Virus record (IMG/VR): IMGVR_UViG_3300006916_000189
Span: 1 to 32,570 of that record
Source: a virus
DNA: 32,570 nucleotides
Strand: one strand, 5' to 3'
The stretch's first letter is position 1; the number at the start of each line of letters is the position of its first letter. Both the position numbers and the translations under genes were made by a program. Positions 16,287 through 26,010 of this stretch are shown here, in pieces. Below the pieces are notes generated by a model, which was given only the letters and a program-made list of their open reading frames with translations, had not been told where the DNA came from and ran no database searches.

Positions 16287-18055
16287 GATTTAACGAATTT
16301 AGATGAAGCTGCAAATAATTCTTTCAAACCACCAACTTCTGTAGTTTGATCTGTGGACATTCTGACAGTTGCAAAAAATCCTTTAATACCCGTGGTAGGA
16401 TATCCTCCGTAGTTGTCCGGTCCAAATACAACTTCACCATATCTAGGTTCACTATTGTTAACTAAGTTAGCTACATACAAGTTTTCTTTCCTAGCAAATC
16501 CAGCATTATATTGTATATTTTTATTAGTATATTTTCCAGATTCATACGATAGTATTTGAGCTGTAGTATCTCTATGTTGCACCCAAGGTGTTAATGAAGT
16601 AATATCGATGTTCAAAGATACTCCTTCAAAACCAGACGCAAATTCATCAACTTCCCAACCACTATTACCTTCATAAGATATAGTTTGGAAGTTTTTAACT
16701 ATAGATGGATTTGGATTAAAAACAAAGTCTACTAAAGAATCGTTATATATTTCGTAGAAATAATTCCTTGTATTAGTTTGTAAATTATAATGCTTATAAA
16801 TACTATTACCTATAAAGCTATAATAGTTACCTTTTAAACTATCTATAAATGTAGGTTTATAAGTATAAAAACTAGTCCAACCATTTATGTCTTCGTCAAA
16901 AGCTATAGTAGCGTAGCTGTTTATATCTTTATAGTTCTCATCACCCGTGTAATTAGAATTAGGCTGTAATGATAAAACATAATTCTGATTATGTATATCA
17001 TAACCGCCAACAACTTTTGATCTTATATAATAACTTAAATATGAACCTGTGTAATCACCTGGCGTTGATATAATAATAGCTCTACTTAACTCTAAATTAA
17101 ACTTATTGCCTCCTAAGTGATTTATATTTTCTACATACGTTGTAAAGTTTAACTCACTATTAGTGTTGAGTATAGTCAATTGAGAACCTAGCACAGGCCA
17201 GCCATCGTCTTGTAAAAACACAGTTACATCGGATTGACCGGAAGGAACGATGTTGTTTACATCTAGTTCAAAAAACTGCTTTTTAAGTTTCCAATCCTCA
17301 GATATAGTAGCTAGATTATCTCTAAAATAATCAGTCATACCATATCTTGATATTTCAGTCATGCCATCTTTAGATAGTCTCATTACCACCCCTCTGTTCC
17401 TGTCTGTGAAATATTTTCTATACCCAAATTTAGCAAAAGACTCAGGGTTTTTACTTATTCCATATTGACCTGCATAAGGAATAATTTGACCAATAACTAA
17501 GTTGCTAGATGTAACAGCTCCTCCACCTTCTGCAGAGTATATAGCGTCTTTATCTATTAACGCTCTACTAACTTTATTCTCTTGGAATATTATTAAGTTA
17601 GTGTCTTCTGCATATATTTTCTGTATAGAACCATTAGTAGGATCCAAACTTTTTGTTATAGAATCTCCTATACTAAAAACGTTAGTGTCATTAACGCCTG
17701 TTCTAGAATTGTACACTCCAGAATATATTAATGAGTTAAATCTTTTTTCGTTTATCTCTTGATTTTGTGTAGCATAAGCTCTCACGCCTAAGTCAACTAT
17801 AGTATTATTGTAACCACCTCTAATTCTAGACTCTTCTATAAACCAAGAAGATTTTAAAGTTATATCGTCTACAGGTGAGATCAAGCTATTAGGCCAAATA
17901 TATCCATCAACACCCCACTCTGGTATACCTGGATAAACAGGATATCTACCGTCGTTAATAACCTCTCCTTCTGGCACAGATCCACCTATATTGGCTCTTG
18001 GTATTTTCTTTAAAAGAAATGTATTAAAAAACTTAACTTCAATTACTGCTGGCAT
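16283..18055 (-). CDS. Tail nozzle/stabilisation protein, second component
   Basis: A 590-residue, beta-rich protein with many Tyr, Asn and Gly. Segments such as RFNSLIYSGVYNSRTGVND, then IQKIYAEDTNLIIFQENKV and KYFTDRNRGVVMRLSKDGM, look like successive blades of a beta-propeller and recall the P22 gp10/T7 gp12 type nozzle and the crAss-like muzzle protein (recollection, not a search). It begins three bases after the stop of the 1725-residue nozzle protein and may be the C-terminal half of what is a single chain in related phages. There is no signal peptide or membrane segment. Its stop overlaps the next start (ATGA). Confidence 0.78.
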   Translation of the reverse strand: MPAVIEVKFFNTFLLKKIPRANIGGSVPEGEVINDGRYPVYPGIPEWGVDGYIWPNSLISPVDDITLKSSWFIEESRIRGGYNNTIVDLGVRAYATQNQEINEKRFNSLIYSGVYNSRTGVNDTNVFSIGDSITKSLDPTNGSIQKIYAEDTNLIIFQENKVSRALIDKDAIYSAEGGGAVTSSNLVIGQIIPYAGQYGISKNPESFAKFGYRKYFTDRNRGVVMRLSKDGMTEISRYGMTDYFRDNLATISEDWKLKKQFFELDVNNIVPSGQSDVTVFLQDDGWPVLGSQLTILNTNSELNFTTYVENINHLGGNKFNLELSRAIIISTPGDYTGSYLSYYIRSKVVGGYDIHNQNYVLSLQPNSNYTGDENYKDINSYATIAFDEDINGWTSFYTYKPTFIDSLKGNYYSFIGNSIYKHYNLQTNTRNYFYEIYNDSLVDFVFNPNPSIVKNFQTISYEGNSGWEVDEFASGFEGVSLNIDITSLTPWVQHRDTTAQILSYESGKYTNKNIQYNAGFARKENLYVANLVNNSEPRYGEVVFGPDNYGGYPTTGIKGFFATVRMSTDQTTEVGGLKELFAASSKFVKS

Positions 18056-18058
18056 TAT

Positions 18059-21000
18059 TTATTGTTTTGAATAGTACAATGTTTTAGGTTCATTTAGAGA
18101 TGCTTCGCCAAATGCATTTAGCTTACATGTCCAAACCCTACTTTTAGTGGCATCATCTGGTACTGAAAAGTCATATGTGCAAGAATATTCATGATCTCTC
18201 TCTAGTACTGTATTACAATCTGCAGGTGGGGTTGGATTAGTGCCATACGCAACGTAAACCTCTTCCTGTACTGGTAAGCTAGGTGGAAGCCACTTTGTAT
18301 AAGAATAGTTGCCTGGAGTACCTGTTCTTTCATAAAAACCATCTATATACCTCAATGGTCCATACTTAGCAAAAACTTGTATACCATTAGCACCTTGTGG
18401 ATCACCTCCAGATGTATTAGCTATCGCGTTTCCTTCAGCAGCTTCTCTTGTTGCGTAGTAGTCAGTACATAAAAGTAATGGATAAAAAACAAATGTATTA
18501 CCATCTCTATAGTTTATGTCTTCTACATATACATTGCATTTAGCCTTTTCGATAGCGTTTATGTTCTGTGTATTGGAACCGTTTTCTCTAGCTATAACAG
18601 TGCATCCAGTTTTCCTAGCTCTGATGTCCCCTCCTCTAAGGCTTTTCCATCTTCCTGGTATACCGTACAATGGCTTATCGCTTCTAGTAGAACCTCTAAA
18701 GACCCAAGGTTGACCATTTATTTCACCAGCACCACCTGCAGCTAAGTTAGCAGATGCATCTCCTTGCCCAGCATTTAATTGTCCATTTGGACTATAACTG
18801 TTAAATGAACCCATATTAGCTATAAAAACCTTATACTGCCCAGGGTTATCAAACGCAAAGTTAAACGAAGCTTTAACAGTACCTCCACTTACATCTTGAT
18901 TTGTAAATATGCTTTGATTGTTAGTTAAATCTGGAGGACTAGGCGCGTTGAAAAACAACTGCACACCTGAGTCAGCTTCTGATGTTTCTGTTGCTTTTAC
19001 AGATTGTTGGTATGATTTATCAAAAGCCTCTGACAAAGAGTTAGCATCTATAGGTGCAGATTGATAATTACCATTAAATATTTCTTTACAAGGTCTTGAA
19101 TTTATGTCAGAAGCTGATGACCATCCAGAATAATTACCACTAGATGGATTTAAAGCTCTAGTCTGTATGTCAACGGCTGATCTCAATATCCAGTATAATT
19201 CTGGAAATTGCTTGTATTTAGTAAATATATTAACAATCTGAAGGAAAGCCAACCATTCAGGTATTACTTCACCAACATCATCTAATGTTCTTCTCCAGTC
19301 TCTAACTTTTAATTCAAACTCAACGCAAATGTTTACAGTTCCTTGATGTAGATCAACTCCAGGATCATTAACAGGCCAAGGGTGCTGACTGTATCTACCT
19401 ATTTTCCAATTCTTAGTTCTGTAAGTTGGGTTGTTCTGACTCCATATATCTAACGATTGATAACCTAACTCTAATGTGCCTTGCTGATCCCCATAGTAAG
19501 GATAAACCCATTTAACTCTTTTATTGTCATCAACTAATCCACCATCCAAATCCATAGCATTTCCATTGACCCAGTCCCATTTTTTTGAAAGATATATCAA
19601 CTCGGAAGGAACAGGATTCATTGCCCAACCCATTCCAAACCAAGGAATACCTAAAGCTTGAGATTGCTGCCCTCCAGTTACCGTCAAAGGATTAGGTGTA
19701 AATACATTTTGTGGATCAGGGTTAAAGTAATCAGGAGTATTTTTATCTCCAAGATGTACAACTGCTCCATTTAGATAAGGTAAGGTTTCTGGAACAGTTC
19801 CAAAATTGAAATCATTTTCAAACGAAAAATTGTAATAATTGTCTGTCGGCCCGAAAAACCCGTCATTAACGCTTTGAGCGGATACAAAAGCGTTTACAGT
19901 TAAAAAAGAAGATAACCCAACTCCATTAGCGTCTGTAACTTTTATCTCAACGAAGTAGTCACCAGTTGATAATAAGCTATTAGGATTTACCGATAATTCA
20001 GCAGTAGTAACATTCCCTGTATTATTAATGTCTATTATGAAATTGTTTATAGTACTACCACCAACCTCTGCTTGATTAACTATTTCAAATAGTAACTCTT
20101 CTTGATCTCTTGATGAAATACTTGTACCATTATTCGCTTCAATAATCCAAGGACCAATATAATCTTCTTTAAAAGTTATTGTTTGAGGTGAAGTAGGATT
20201 TAAGTTGCCATTAAAGTTAGTAAATGAAGGAGCTATATTTAACAAGTTTCCTCCTATAGTTAACGTTGTTACAACTCCTGAACTAGTGGTTACATCAAAA
20301 GTAAACTCAAAAATTCTTTCATTAACATTTTCTAAAAATACTAATGGTGTGTTAGGCACTAGCTTAATTCTAGCTGTATTACCACCTTGGTATTCCAAGA
20401 TAAATATATTGTTTAACACAGTAGGTGTAGGAAAAGATATGTCAGTTACAAGTAGATTAGACACTGAAACTATATCGGTTATTTGATTTCCTAATAAGTT
20501 TTTAAAATAAAAATTATCAGTAACATATGAATTCGTTGGTAAAAGCGTTTGATCTTCTGGTAAAAAAAAGTTCCAATCTTCTACTTCAAAAGGTAGTGTA
20601 GGATCGCCATTTCTTATTTCCTCATTTAACTCACTTATTAACCCAGCTGATGTTGTTTCCCAGTATATATCTATATTTGATTCAGTAGGCGCTGTTTCAT
20701 ATATTGATAACTGTGGCTGAAAAGCTGTCCATTGTTTATCTTCTTCTAAAGGATCTTTAAAGAAACCATTGTTATAACCAACTACACCTATAGTGTTAGG
20801 GGCTGGTGTAGGAATAGTGTTGGGATTTATAAGCTCAATAGATGGCTCTATAGACGCGAATAAAGGGTTGTTACTTCCATTATAAAAAGGAAATTCTCCA
20901 GATGTACTACTATCTGGAACTTCAACATATGGAGGCATTAAAGCATCAGGTATAACATCATTTAGTGATAAATCTGACTTAGGTCCTATTGTCACTGCTA

Positions 21001-23236
21001 CGTCGTATTTTCCAGGAGCTATATTAAATTGTCTAGTATAATTAACACCAGGATATACTTCCTCTTCTGGAGATGCGAACCCTTCCCACCAGTTAGTTAC
21101 TCTACCATATAGTAAAACACCACTACCATATAATTTTTCATTAGGTCCAACCTCATTTAGTCTTCTAGGTATTTTATTTATATTATCATTAATAAGAGGT
21201 GTAAATGCTACCATATTCTTATCATTGCCTTCACCAAGCCTTCTAGATGGATAACCGTTTAGTAGCCCAGGTAGATATACATTGTAGTAGTCTTGTTCTT
21301 GCTGTTTTACTACAACCTTGTAAGAATACCAACCCAAAGGATTTTTTTCGCTCCATTCGCCAACTTTACCAGTAGCGATTACATTGTTAAATAATACTTT
21401 TAAAGAATATCCAGGCCATTTCCAAACAGCTTCATCATAGCTAGGGCCAGTAACATTTAAATCATTTCTATAAGGAACATATATAGTATCTCCTCCAAAA
21501 CCTGTAGTAGGATTAAAAGGTATGTCACTGCTTGATAATATAACTGGAGATTGCCTTCCATATCTATCAGATAGAACTATACCAACCTGATAGCTTCTAT
21601 TCTGTTTTACGCTATGGTTAGGATATTCTACAGATGCGTTTGTCACAAACGGTCTATTGTATACTACATTAGAAGGTTGCCATTTGTCTGAAAAACCAAC
21701 TCTATACTCTATATTTTTAGGATATGCTTGTCTGTCAAGATAGTTTCCATATATAATTCTATTGCCAGCAACTTCCTGAGTAAGAGCTCTAACTGGAACT
21801 TGATCATAAACTCTTGTTGTCTCTCTTTCAGGTAAAGCTTTGTATGGCTTTTCTGACTTATAAGCATAGAAAGCGTCAGCGAAAACATTATCTTCTAAAG
21901 ATCTACCTTTTATAGTGTCCACTACTCTAATTGATCCTTGATTGCTATCTTTATATAATATCTCTATGCCTTTTATTCTTAAATTTACAAAAGGATTAAC
22001 AACTGGGCTAGGTATTACAAAAGTTACTTCTTGAACAAGGTTTTCCATGAACTTAACTATTGTAGACTCATAGGCTGCTTCTTGATCATTAATCTCCCAA
22101 TCAACATTAGGTTCAGCAGAAGGGACAGAGTTGAAGTAACCATACTGCTTTGGTATAAAGCAAGGTTGAGTAAACGGCGCCATCAAAGAATATTCGCCAT
22201 CTTCAAATTGAAACCTGTAACTAAATCTAACAAACTTATCTTGTAAGAAATCTATATCTCCCTCCCATTCTGAGTCGTAGTTAGGATTTGAGTTTTCAAC
22301 AATCTCAGGTAGCGCAAAAAATTCTTCAGACTTATTTGTCATTGTACATTGTAGCTCTGTTGATACTTCCACAACACACCCTGAACCAGGAGGACCACTG
22401 CTAGATTTTTGGTTTAAAGCGAGTTGTTGCCCATCAACATATCCGTTTCCTACTGTATTTATAGTCAAATCAGTAACCCCACCTGTTGGAGGGAAATTAC
22501 CACTAGGATTAGTCACCCCTGTTATGTTTACAGTAAGACCACTACCTCCTTGACCTACATTAGAAAACATAGAAACACCACAAGAGTTAGGATTATTACT
22601 ACATGTTTGATAACCTGATCCAGAGTTTATTATTGTTAGACCAGTAACAACTTCATCAAATAGTTGAATTGGCTGGTAAGGATAATACTTAGCTACTGAT
22701 ATTTGATCTTCATTAGTATAGTAACCTACTTCTCTATTTATATTTATCTTTCTTGGTTGATTTCTATTGTCTGTCCAAAACAGTAAATCCTCTATTAAAT
22801 TAACGTTATCTATAGGATGTGTTTTTGAAAAATTCAAAAAGTCAAATCTTGTGTCAGTGTTAGTTTCTGGACCTAATATTAAAGTTGGTTGATCACTTCT
22901 TAAATTGTATCTCCAAACATAATGCTTAGATGAAGATGGAGCAAAATTGCTTAACTGATCAGGAGAAGAGTCAGTATAATCCGTCATAAATACAAAAATA
23001 AAATCATTAGATATATCCATATATTTGCCTATTATAGATATATTCTCGCCTGACGTCAAGCCAAAGTCTTCAATAGAAATATTTCCTAAAACATTTTCCA
23101 TTGCGCCAACATCTGGTCCTTCAGATTTTGAAACATTTATGTTTACAGCATTTCTATATTCTCCATTTGGAATTAATCTATCATCTAAATCCTTGTTCAT
23201 CTTTGATTTGATGAACGTATTTTTTACTTCTGCCAT
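18059..23236 (-). CDS. Large tail nozzle protein with inserted adhesion-like domains
   Basis: A 1725-residue structural protein. Residues 1-55 (KMNKDLDDRLIPNGEYRNAV, then VSKSEGPDVGAMENVLGN) are the typical opening of phage nozzle/stabilisation proteins. Residues about 195-285 contain two similar units centred on GSGY (206-209) and GNGY (263-266), with Gly-rich strands and several Cys, a motif I know from phage structural proteins. Residues about 1000-1130 look like a cadherin- or Ig-like domain (starting near NIAPSFTNFNG and ending VKVTD-like strands). The rest is beta-rich, with a Cys-containing C-terminal region that could contact the host. It lies between the connector gene and the second nozzle gene, six bases after the former. 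Being far longer than P22 gp10 or T7 gp12, it probably combines nozzle and receptor-contact roles; the latter is inference. Confidence 0.82.
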   Translation of the reverse strand: MAEVKNTFIKSKMNKDLDDRLIPNGEYRNAVNINVSKSEGPDVGAMENVLGNISIEDFGLTSGENISIIGKYMDISNDFIFVFMTDYTDSSPDQLSNFAPSSSKHYVWRYNLRSDQPTLILGPETNTDTRFDFLNFSKTHPIDNVNLIEDLLFWTDNRNQPRKININREVGYYTNEDQISVAKYYPYQPIQLFDEVVTGLTIINSGSGYQTCSNNPNSCGVSMFSNVGQGGSGLTVNITGVTNPSGNFPPTGGVTDLTINTVGNGYVDGQQLALNQKSSSGPPGSGCVVEVSTELQCTMTNKSEEFFALPEIVENSNPNYDSEWEGDIDFLQDKFVRFSYRFQFEDGEYSLMAPFTQPCFIPKQYGYFNSVPSAEPNVDWEINDQEAAYESTIVKFMENLVQEVTFVIPSPVVNPFVNLRIKGIEILYKDSNQGSIRVVDTIKGRSLEDNVFADAFYAYKSEKPYKALPERETTRVYDQVPVRALTQEVAGNRIIYGNYLDRQAYPKNIEYRVGFSDKWQPSNVVYNRPFVTNASVEYPNHSVKQNRSYQVGIVLSDRYGRQSPVILSSSDIPFNPTTGFGGDTIYVPYRNDLNVTGPSYDEAVWKWPGYSLKVLFNNVIATGKVGEWSEKNPLGWYSYKVVVKQQEQDYYNVYLPGLLNGYPSRRLGEGNDKNMVAFTPLINDNINKIPRRLNEVGPNEKLYGSGVLLYGRVTNWWEGFASPEEEVYPGVNYTRQFNIAPGKYDVAVTIGPKSDLSLNDVIPDALMPPYVEVPDSSTSGEFPFYNGSNNPLFASIEPSIELINPNTIPTPAPNTIGVVGYNNGFFKDPLEEDKQWTAFQPQLSIYETAPTESNIDIYWETTSAGLISELNEEIRNGDPTLPFEVEDWNFFLPEDQTLLPTNSYVTDNFYFKNLLGNQITDIVSVSNLLVTDISFPTPTVLNNIFILEYQGGNTARIKLVPNTPLVFLENVNERIFEFTFDVTTSSGVVTTLTIGGNLLNIAPSFTNFNGNLNPTSPQTITFKEDYIGPWIIEANNGTSISSRDQEELLFEIVNQAEVGGSTINNFIIDINNTGNVTTAELSVNPNSLLSTGDYFVEIKVTDANGVGLSSFLTVNAFVSAQSVNDGFFGPTDNYYNFSFENDFNFGTVPETLPYLNGAVVHLGDKNTPDYFNPDPQNVFTPNPLTVTGGQQSQALGIPWFGMGWAMNPVPSELIYLSKKWDWVNGNAMDLDGGLVDDNKRVKWVYPYYGDQQGTLELGYQSLDIWSQNNPTYRTKNWKIGRYSQHPWPVNDPGVDLHQGTVNICVEFELKVRDWRRTLDDVGEVIPEWLAFLQIVNIFTKYKQFPELYWILRSAVDIQTRALNPSSGNYSGWSSASDINSRPCKEIFNGNYQSAPIDANSLSEAFDKSYQQSVKATETSEADSGVQLFFNAPSPPDLTNNQSIFTNQDVSGGTVKASFNFAFDNPGQYKVFIANMGSFNSYSPNGQLNAGQGDASANLAAGGAGEINGQPWVFRGSTRSDKPLYGIPGRWKSLRGGDIRARKTGCTVIARENGSNTQNINAIEKAKCNVYVEDINYRDGNTFVFYPLLLCTDYYATREAAEGNAIANTSGGDPQGANGIQVFAKYGPLRYIDGFYERTGTPGNYSYTKWLPPSLPVQEEVYVAYGTNPTPPADCNTVLERDHEYSCTYDFSVPDDATKSRVWTCKLNAFGEASLNEPKTLYYSKQ

Positions 23237-23242
23237 TATATT

Positions 23243-24448
23243 TTAGTGTTTAATCCACTTCGACTTACCTCTCATAACTTGAGTAAACGCCTCTAGTTTA
23301 ATATCACTTAATCTTATCTTAGTGTTTCTTAGCTTAGCTCTTTTTTCTTTTTTAAATCTTTGAACTATATACTCAGGTATGTTTCTCTTATTTGCTAAAA
23401 TAGAGTAAGCTATATGAGAGTAAATAGCTTCTTCAGCCATTTTAGGAAACTTCATATCCTCATCATAAGCTAAACCATCAGACACATAGCTAAGAATTAT
23501 TAATTTACCTCTTAAATTACTACTAAAAGAAAATTTACCTTCTCTTCTATCTATAGTAAACCAACCGTTTTCGTTTGTGTATAATGGGTCTAAACCATAT
23601 CTTTCTCCATAAGCAGCTTTCCACCATTGCCAATTATATACATTAGCATTACCAAACATCCATTGAGCCGCTTGACCTGTTATATTTAAATCGTTCGCTT
23701 GTTTCCATCTTTCATTTGTCAATGAAGTTGTTTCAACGTTTTCTCCAAAATTATCTTGTGTAGGTACTCCAAGTTGGTCTTGAGCAGGAACATTATAAGG
23801 ATTGCTAGTTAAAGTAGTAGGATAAATAATATGTTTAACGCCGATAGAGTCAACCCAAGACATTTGAACATAATTAACATAGTCTTGTGGTATTATCAAA
23901 GACAAGCTTGGTGGTATAGTTAACTCTTGAGACTTAACACTTTTTAATGTATCATAACTAAATTCTTGTAAACCTCTTTTAGCATGAAAAATTACATCAG
24001 ATCTTTTAACGTGTTGAATTATTTTATCAGTACCTACGTAGCCAACCATAAAGTTGTTCACCACATCTGTTAAACTAACATATTCATAACCTCCATAGTT
24101 TTCCCATTTAGAAGGTATAACTAACCTGCATCTTATCATACTATTAGCTGGTACAGGCTGGTCATAAACACCTGGGTTAAGTGGATCTTCAAAGTAAATA
24201 GTTACACCATTATTTTCAGAACTATACTGCTCTAAAAGTAAAGGTGTAAAAACAGGTTGAGACGAATTTAAAGGAGAATACTCTATTACATAATTAGCAT
24301 TTCCATCTGTACTTTCATCTACTAACTCAGTGTTAAAAGAGTTGAAATTAAAAAATGTAGTAGGACTAGTTATGTTTATGATCTCTTGTCCCTCATAATA
24401 CTGGTAATTTGTTTCTGTTATTAAACCTCCGTTAGGTGAGTTAGCCAT
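23243..24448 (-). CDS. Connector/ring protein (tail tubular A or P22 gp4-like role)
   Basis: A 401-residue protein. After an N-terminal beta-rich part, a helical block (FMVGYVGTDKIIQHVKRSDV, then IFHAKRGLQEFSYDTLKS) and LIIPQDYVNYVQMSWVD follow; this order is characteristic of head-to-tail connector proteins in podoviruses, and I recall the C-terminal MRGKSKWIKH from crAss-like and marine phages. The C-terminus is strongly basic (residues about 355-401). It would form a ring between portal and nozzle. Its start lies three bases after the preceding stop, and the A/T-rich spacer before the next gene is equally short, so the two connector genes and the nozzle genes form one tightly packed unit. 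Confidence 0.8.
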   Translation of the reverse strand: MANSPNGGLITETNYQYYEGQEIINITSPTTFFNFNSFNTELVDESTDGNANYVIEYSPLNSSQPVFTPLLLEQYSSENNGVTIYFEDPLNPGVYDQPVPANSMIRCRLVIPSKWENYGGYEYVSLTDVVNNFMVGYVGTDKIIQHVKRSDVIFHAKRGLQEFSYDTLKSVKSQELTIPPSLSLIIPQDYVNYVQMSWVDSIGVKHIIYPTTLTSNPYNVPAQDQLGVPTQDNFGENVETTSLTNERWKQANDLNITGQAAQWMFGNANVYNWQWWKAAYGERYGLDPLYTNENGWFTIDRREGKFSFSSNLRGKLIILSYVSDGLAYDEDMKFPKMAEEAIYSHIAYSILANKRNIPEYIVQRFKKEKRAKLRNTKIRLSDIKLEAFTQVMRGKSKWIKH

Positions 24449-24451
24449 AAT

Positions 24452-25156
24452 TTATGATTTTTCGTTTTGATCCTGTTGTTGAGCCATTGCGGATGCTGTT
24501 TGTATTATTTGAGGATCTTTTATTATTATACCAGCATAAGCTAGTATTTTTAATATAAGTTCTGTTTGCTCACTGTCATCGATTTCAAAGTCTTGTCCAG
24601 AGCCTTGTCCTGCCCATATATAAGCTCCATTACTAGAATCAACAGAGTATGCCCATTCTATATCTTTAGGTTTTCTAATATAATTCAATCTAGTATTTCC
24701 TAAAAGATTTAAACCTGTTGGGTAAACATTTATTGTACCTTGTGACGATAAATAATATATTGGAAATTCAGTCGACGGTGCTGTAAGAGGGGATCTAGTC
24801 ATTAAGTTATATTCGTGTACTGAGACTTCTTGACACTCAATAATTGTATTAGAGTTTGGCTTGTAATATACCAGCGTTCCAACTCTATGACAATCTTTAG
24901 GCAGTAAGGTGCTTACATTGTCAGAGGTTTCAAATATACTTATTTTTTCTTCAATGTGCTTAACCCTATTCGCATATGCAGTATCGTTTTCAGGCATTCT
25001 AAGTTGTTGGTTTAAATCTTCGAAATAACTTTCAAATATCTCCAACTGAACCTGTGTAGATGTTTTATTAAATTCTAATGGAGTCATATATCCTCTCTGC
25101 TCTTTATTCAATATAAGTAAAACGGTTTGATATACTGTATTTGCGTTTATTGCCAT
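24452..25156 (-). CDS. Head-tail connector/ring protein, second type
   Basis: A 234-residue protein. The helical N-terminus (NANTVYQTVLLILNKEQRGY, then MTPLEFNKTSTQVQLEIFE) and the middle LPKDCHRVGTLVYYK are features I associate with a conserved connector protein next to the portal in marine Bacteroidota podoviruses. The C-terminus ends in a Gln-rich tail (MAQQQDQNEK). The position, after the capsid gene and directly before the tail-tubular-like gene, supports a ring in the neck of the virion. The ATG lies just downstream of a strong terminator, so expression probably depends on read-through from the capsid operon. The exact ring assignment is uncertain. Confidence 0.72.
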   Translation of the reverse strand: MAINANTVYQTVLLILNKEQRGYMTPLEFNKTSTQVQLEIFESYFEDLNQQLRMPENDTAYANRVKHIEEKISIFETSDNVSTLLPKDCHRVGTLVYYKPNSNTIIECQEVSVHEYNLMTRSPLTAPSTEFPIYYLSSQGTINVYPTGLNLLGNTRLNYIRKPKDIEWAYSVDSSNGAYIWAGQGSGQDFEIDDSEQTELILKILAYAGIIIKDPQIIQTASAMAQQQDQNEKS

Positions 25157-25168
25157 TATTAATATTTT

Positions 25169-25198
25169 AAAAAAAAAGAGCGGCGTTTTGCCGCCCTT
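25169..25198 (-). terminator. Intrinsic terminator upstream of connector genes
   Basis: On the - strand, AAGGGCGGC (25198-25190) pairs with GCCGCTCTT (25184-25176) through nine pairs including one G-U, around the loop AAAAC; nine T in a row end the element, two of them in the stem. It lies 15 bases after the stop of the 258-residue gene and 12 bases before the connector ATG. Confidence 0.92.
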
Positions 25199-25213
25199 AT
25201 ATATAGTTACATG

Positions 25214-25990
25214 TTATGAGAACTTTTTCTCTATAGATTTATAAACTTCTAAACCTTCGTCTGTTTGGAACCAAGCAGCCATTGCTGAATATGGATTTTC
25301 TTCAAAAGGTATGGTCATTAGTTTTTTACCATTACTTCCCCAAGTGAAAACTCTGTTGTCTTGAGATAATTTAACTATGCCAGCTTCTTTTGCTTTTATA
25401 GCAAAATTTCTAAGCATAACATTTTCGTCATTAGCTAGTTCTAAAAATAAAACTGGATTGCTTTTTGCAAGCATTATTAAATCTCTTTTTATTTCCTTAG
25501 AACTCATTTTATTAACACTAGATCCTATCTCAACTCTTAGTATTGCTTCTGCTTGATCAATGTCTATTTCAAAAGCAGTCATCATAGCTTTAGCTTCATA
25601 TTCTAAATAAGCTAAGTCATTGCTAGCTTCTATAACAGCATCTTTTTCACTGAAAGTTTTGTTTCTGTTAGGATGGTATAAAGATAACATTTTTTGTAAT
25701 GCTTGATTTCTTTTAGGAACTCTTAACACTCCATCTTCAAATGTAATATGACCTAAGGTAACTTGACCTTTTTGCTCATCAACAAACGGAGAGTTTTGAT
25801 TTGTAGCATATCTTAATTCTCTCTGAGTGTTTGTACTTTCATCAAAATAAAGGAGTGGTTTTCTAGCTGAATGTCTAGAATTTATTGTGTAATTTAATGG
25901 TGTTCTATTTTGATTTAAATGATAATATCTATCTTTAATCTCCCAAGTATCTTTTTTTACTGTAGGTTTTTTCTTTTCTTTTGTTTCCAT
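25214..25990 (-). CDS. Conserved-looking protein of unknown function between capsid and connector
   Basis: A 258-residue mostly helical protein. The N-terminus is basic and disordered (KEKKKPTVKKD); a block with NYTINSRHSARKPLLYFDE and ELRYATNQNSPFVDEQ follows, then charged helices (about 95-205) and a C-terminal block with FTWGSNGKKLM and ENPYSAMAAWFQTDEG. I recall relatives in marine tailed phages next to the capsid gene but know no function. Virion component, head decoration and assembly chaperone are all possible. Peculiar context: intrinsic terminators lie on both sides, one before its start and one after its stop, so it forms a one-gene unit that depends on read-through or on a promoter I cannot identify. 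Confidence 0.75.
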   Translation of the reverse strand: METKEKKKPTVKKDTWEIKDRYYHLNQNRTPLNYTINSRHSARKPLLYFDESTNTQRELRYATNQNSPFVDEQKGQVTLGHITFEDGVLRVPKRNQALQKMLSLYHPNRNKTFSEKDAVIEASNDLAYLEYEAKAMMTAFEIDIDQAEAILRVEIGSSVNKMSSKEIKRDLIMLAKSNPVLFLELANDENVMLRNFAIKAKEAGIVKLSQDNRVFTWGSNGKKLMTIPFEENPYSAMAAWFQTDEGLEVYKSIEKKFS

Positions 25991-26010
25991 GATATAATAT
26001 AATATAAGTT
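25991..26010 (-). promoter_or_regulatory. A/T-only start leader of the 258-residue gene
   Basis: Between terminator and ATG the - strand reads AACTTATATTATATTATATC. It resembles the leaders of the scaffold and giant genes. No SD sequence is present. TATATT-like hexamers occur, but there is no room for a -35 region and a transcribed leader unless the promoter overlaps the terminator. Confidence 0.4.

Noticed and set aside
25991-26010. TATATT-rich leader as a strong promoter for the 258-residue gene
   Set aside because: There is no TTG at a proper -33 distance and no TAnnTTTG box of the Bacteroidota type, and a transcript would have almost no leader; kept only as a start leader.
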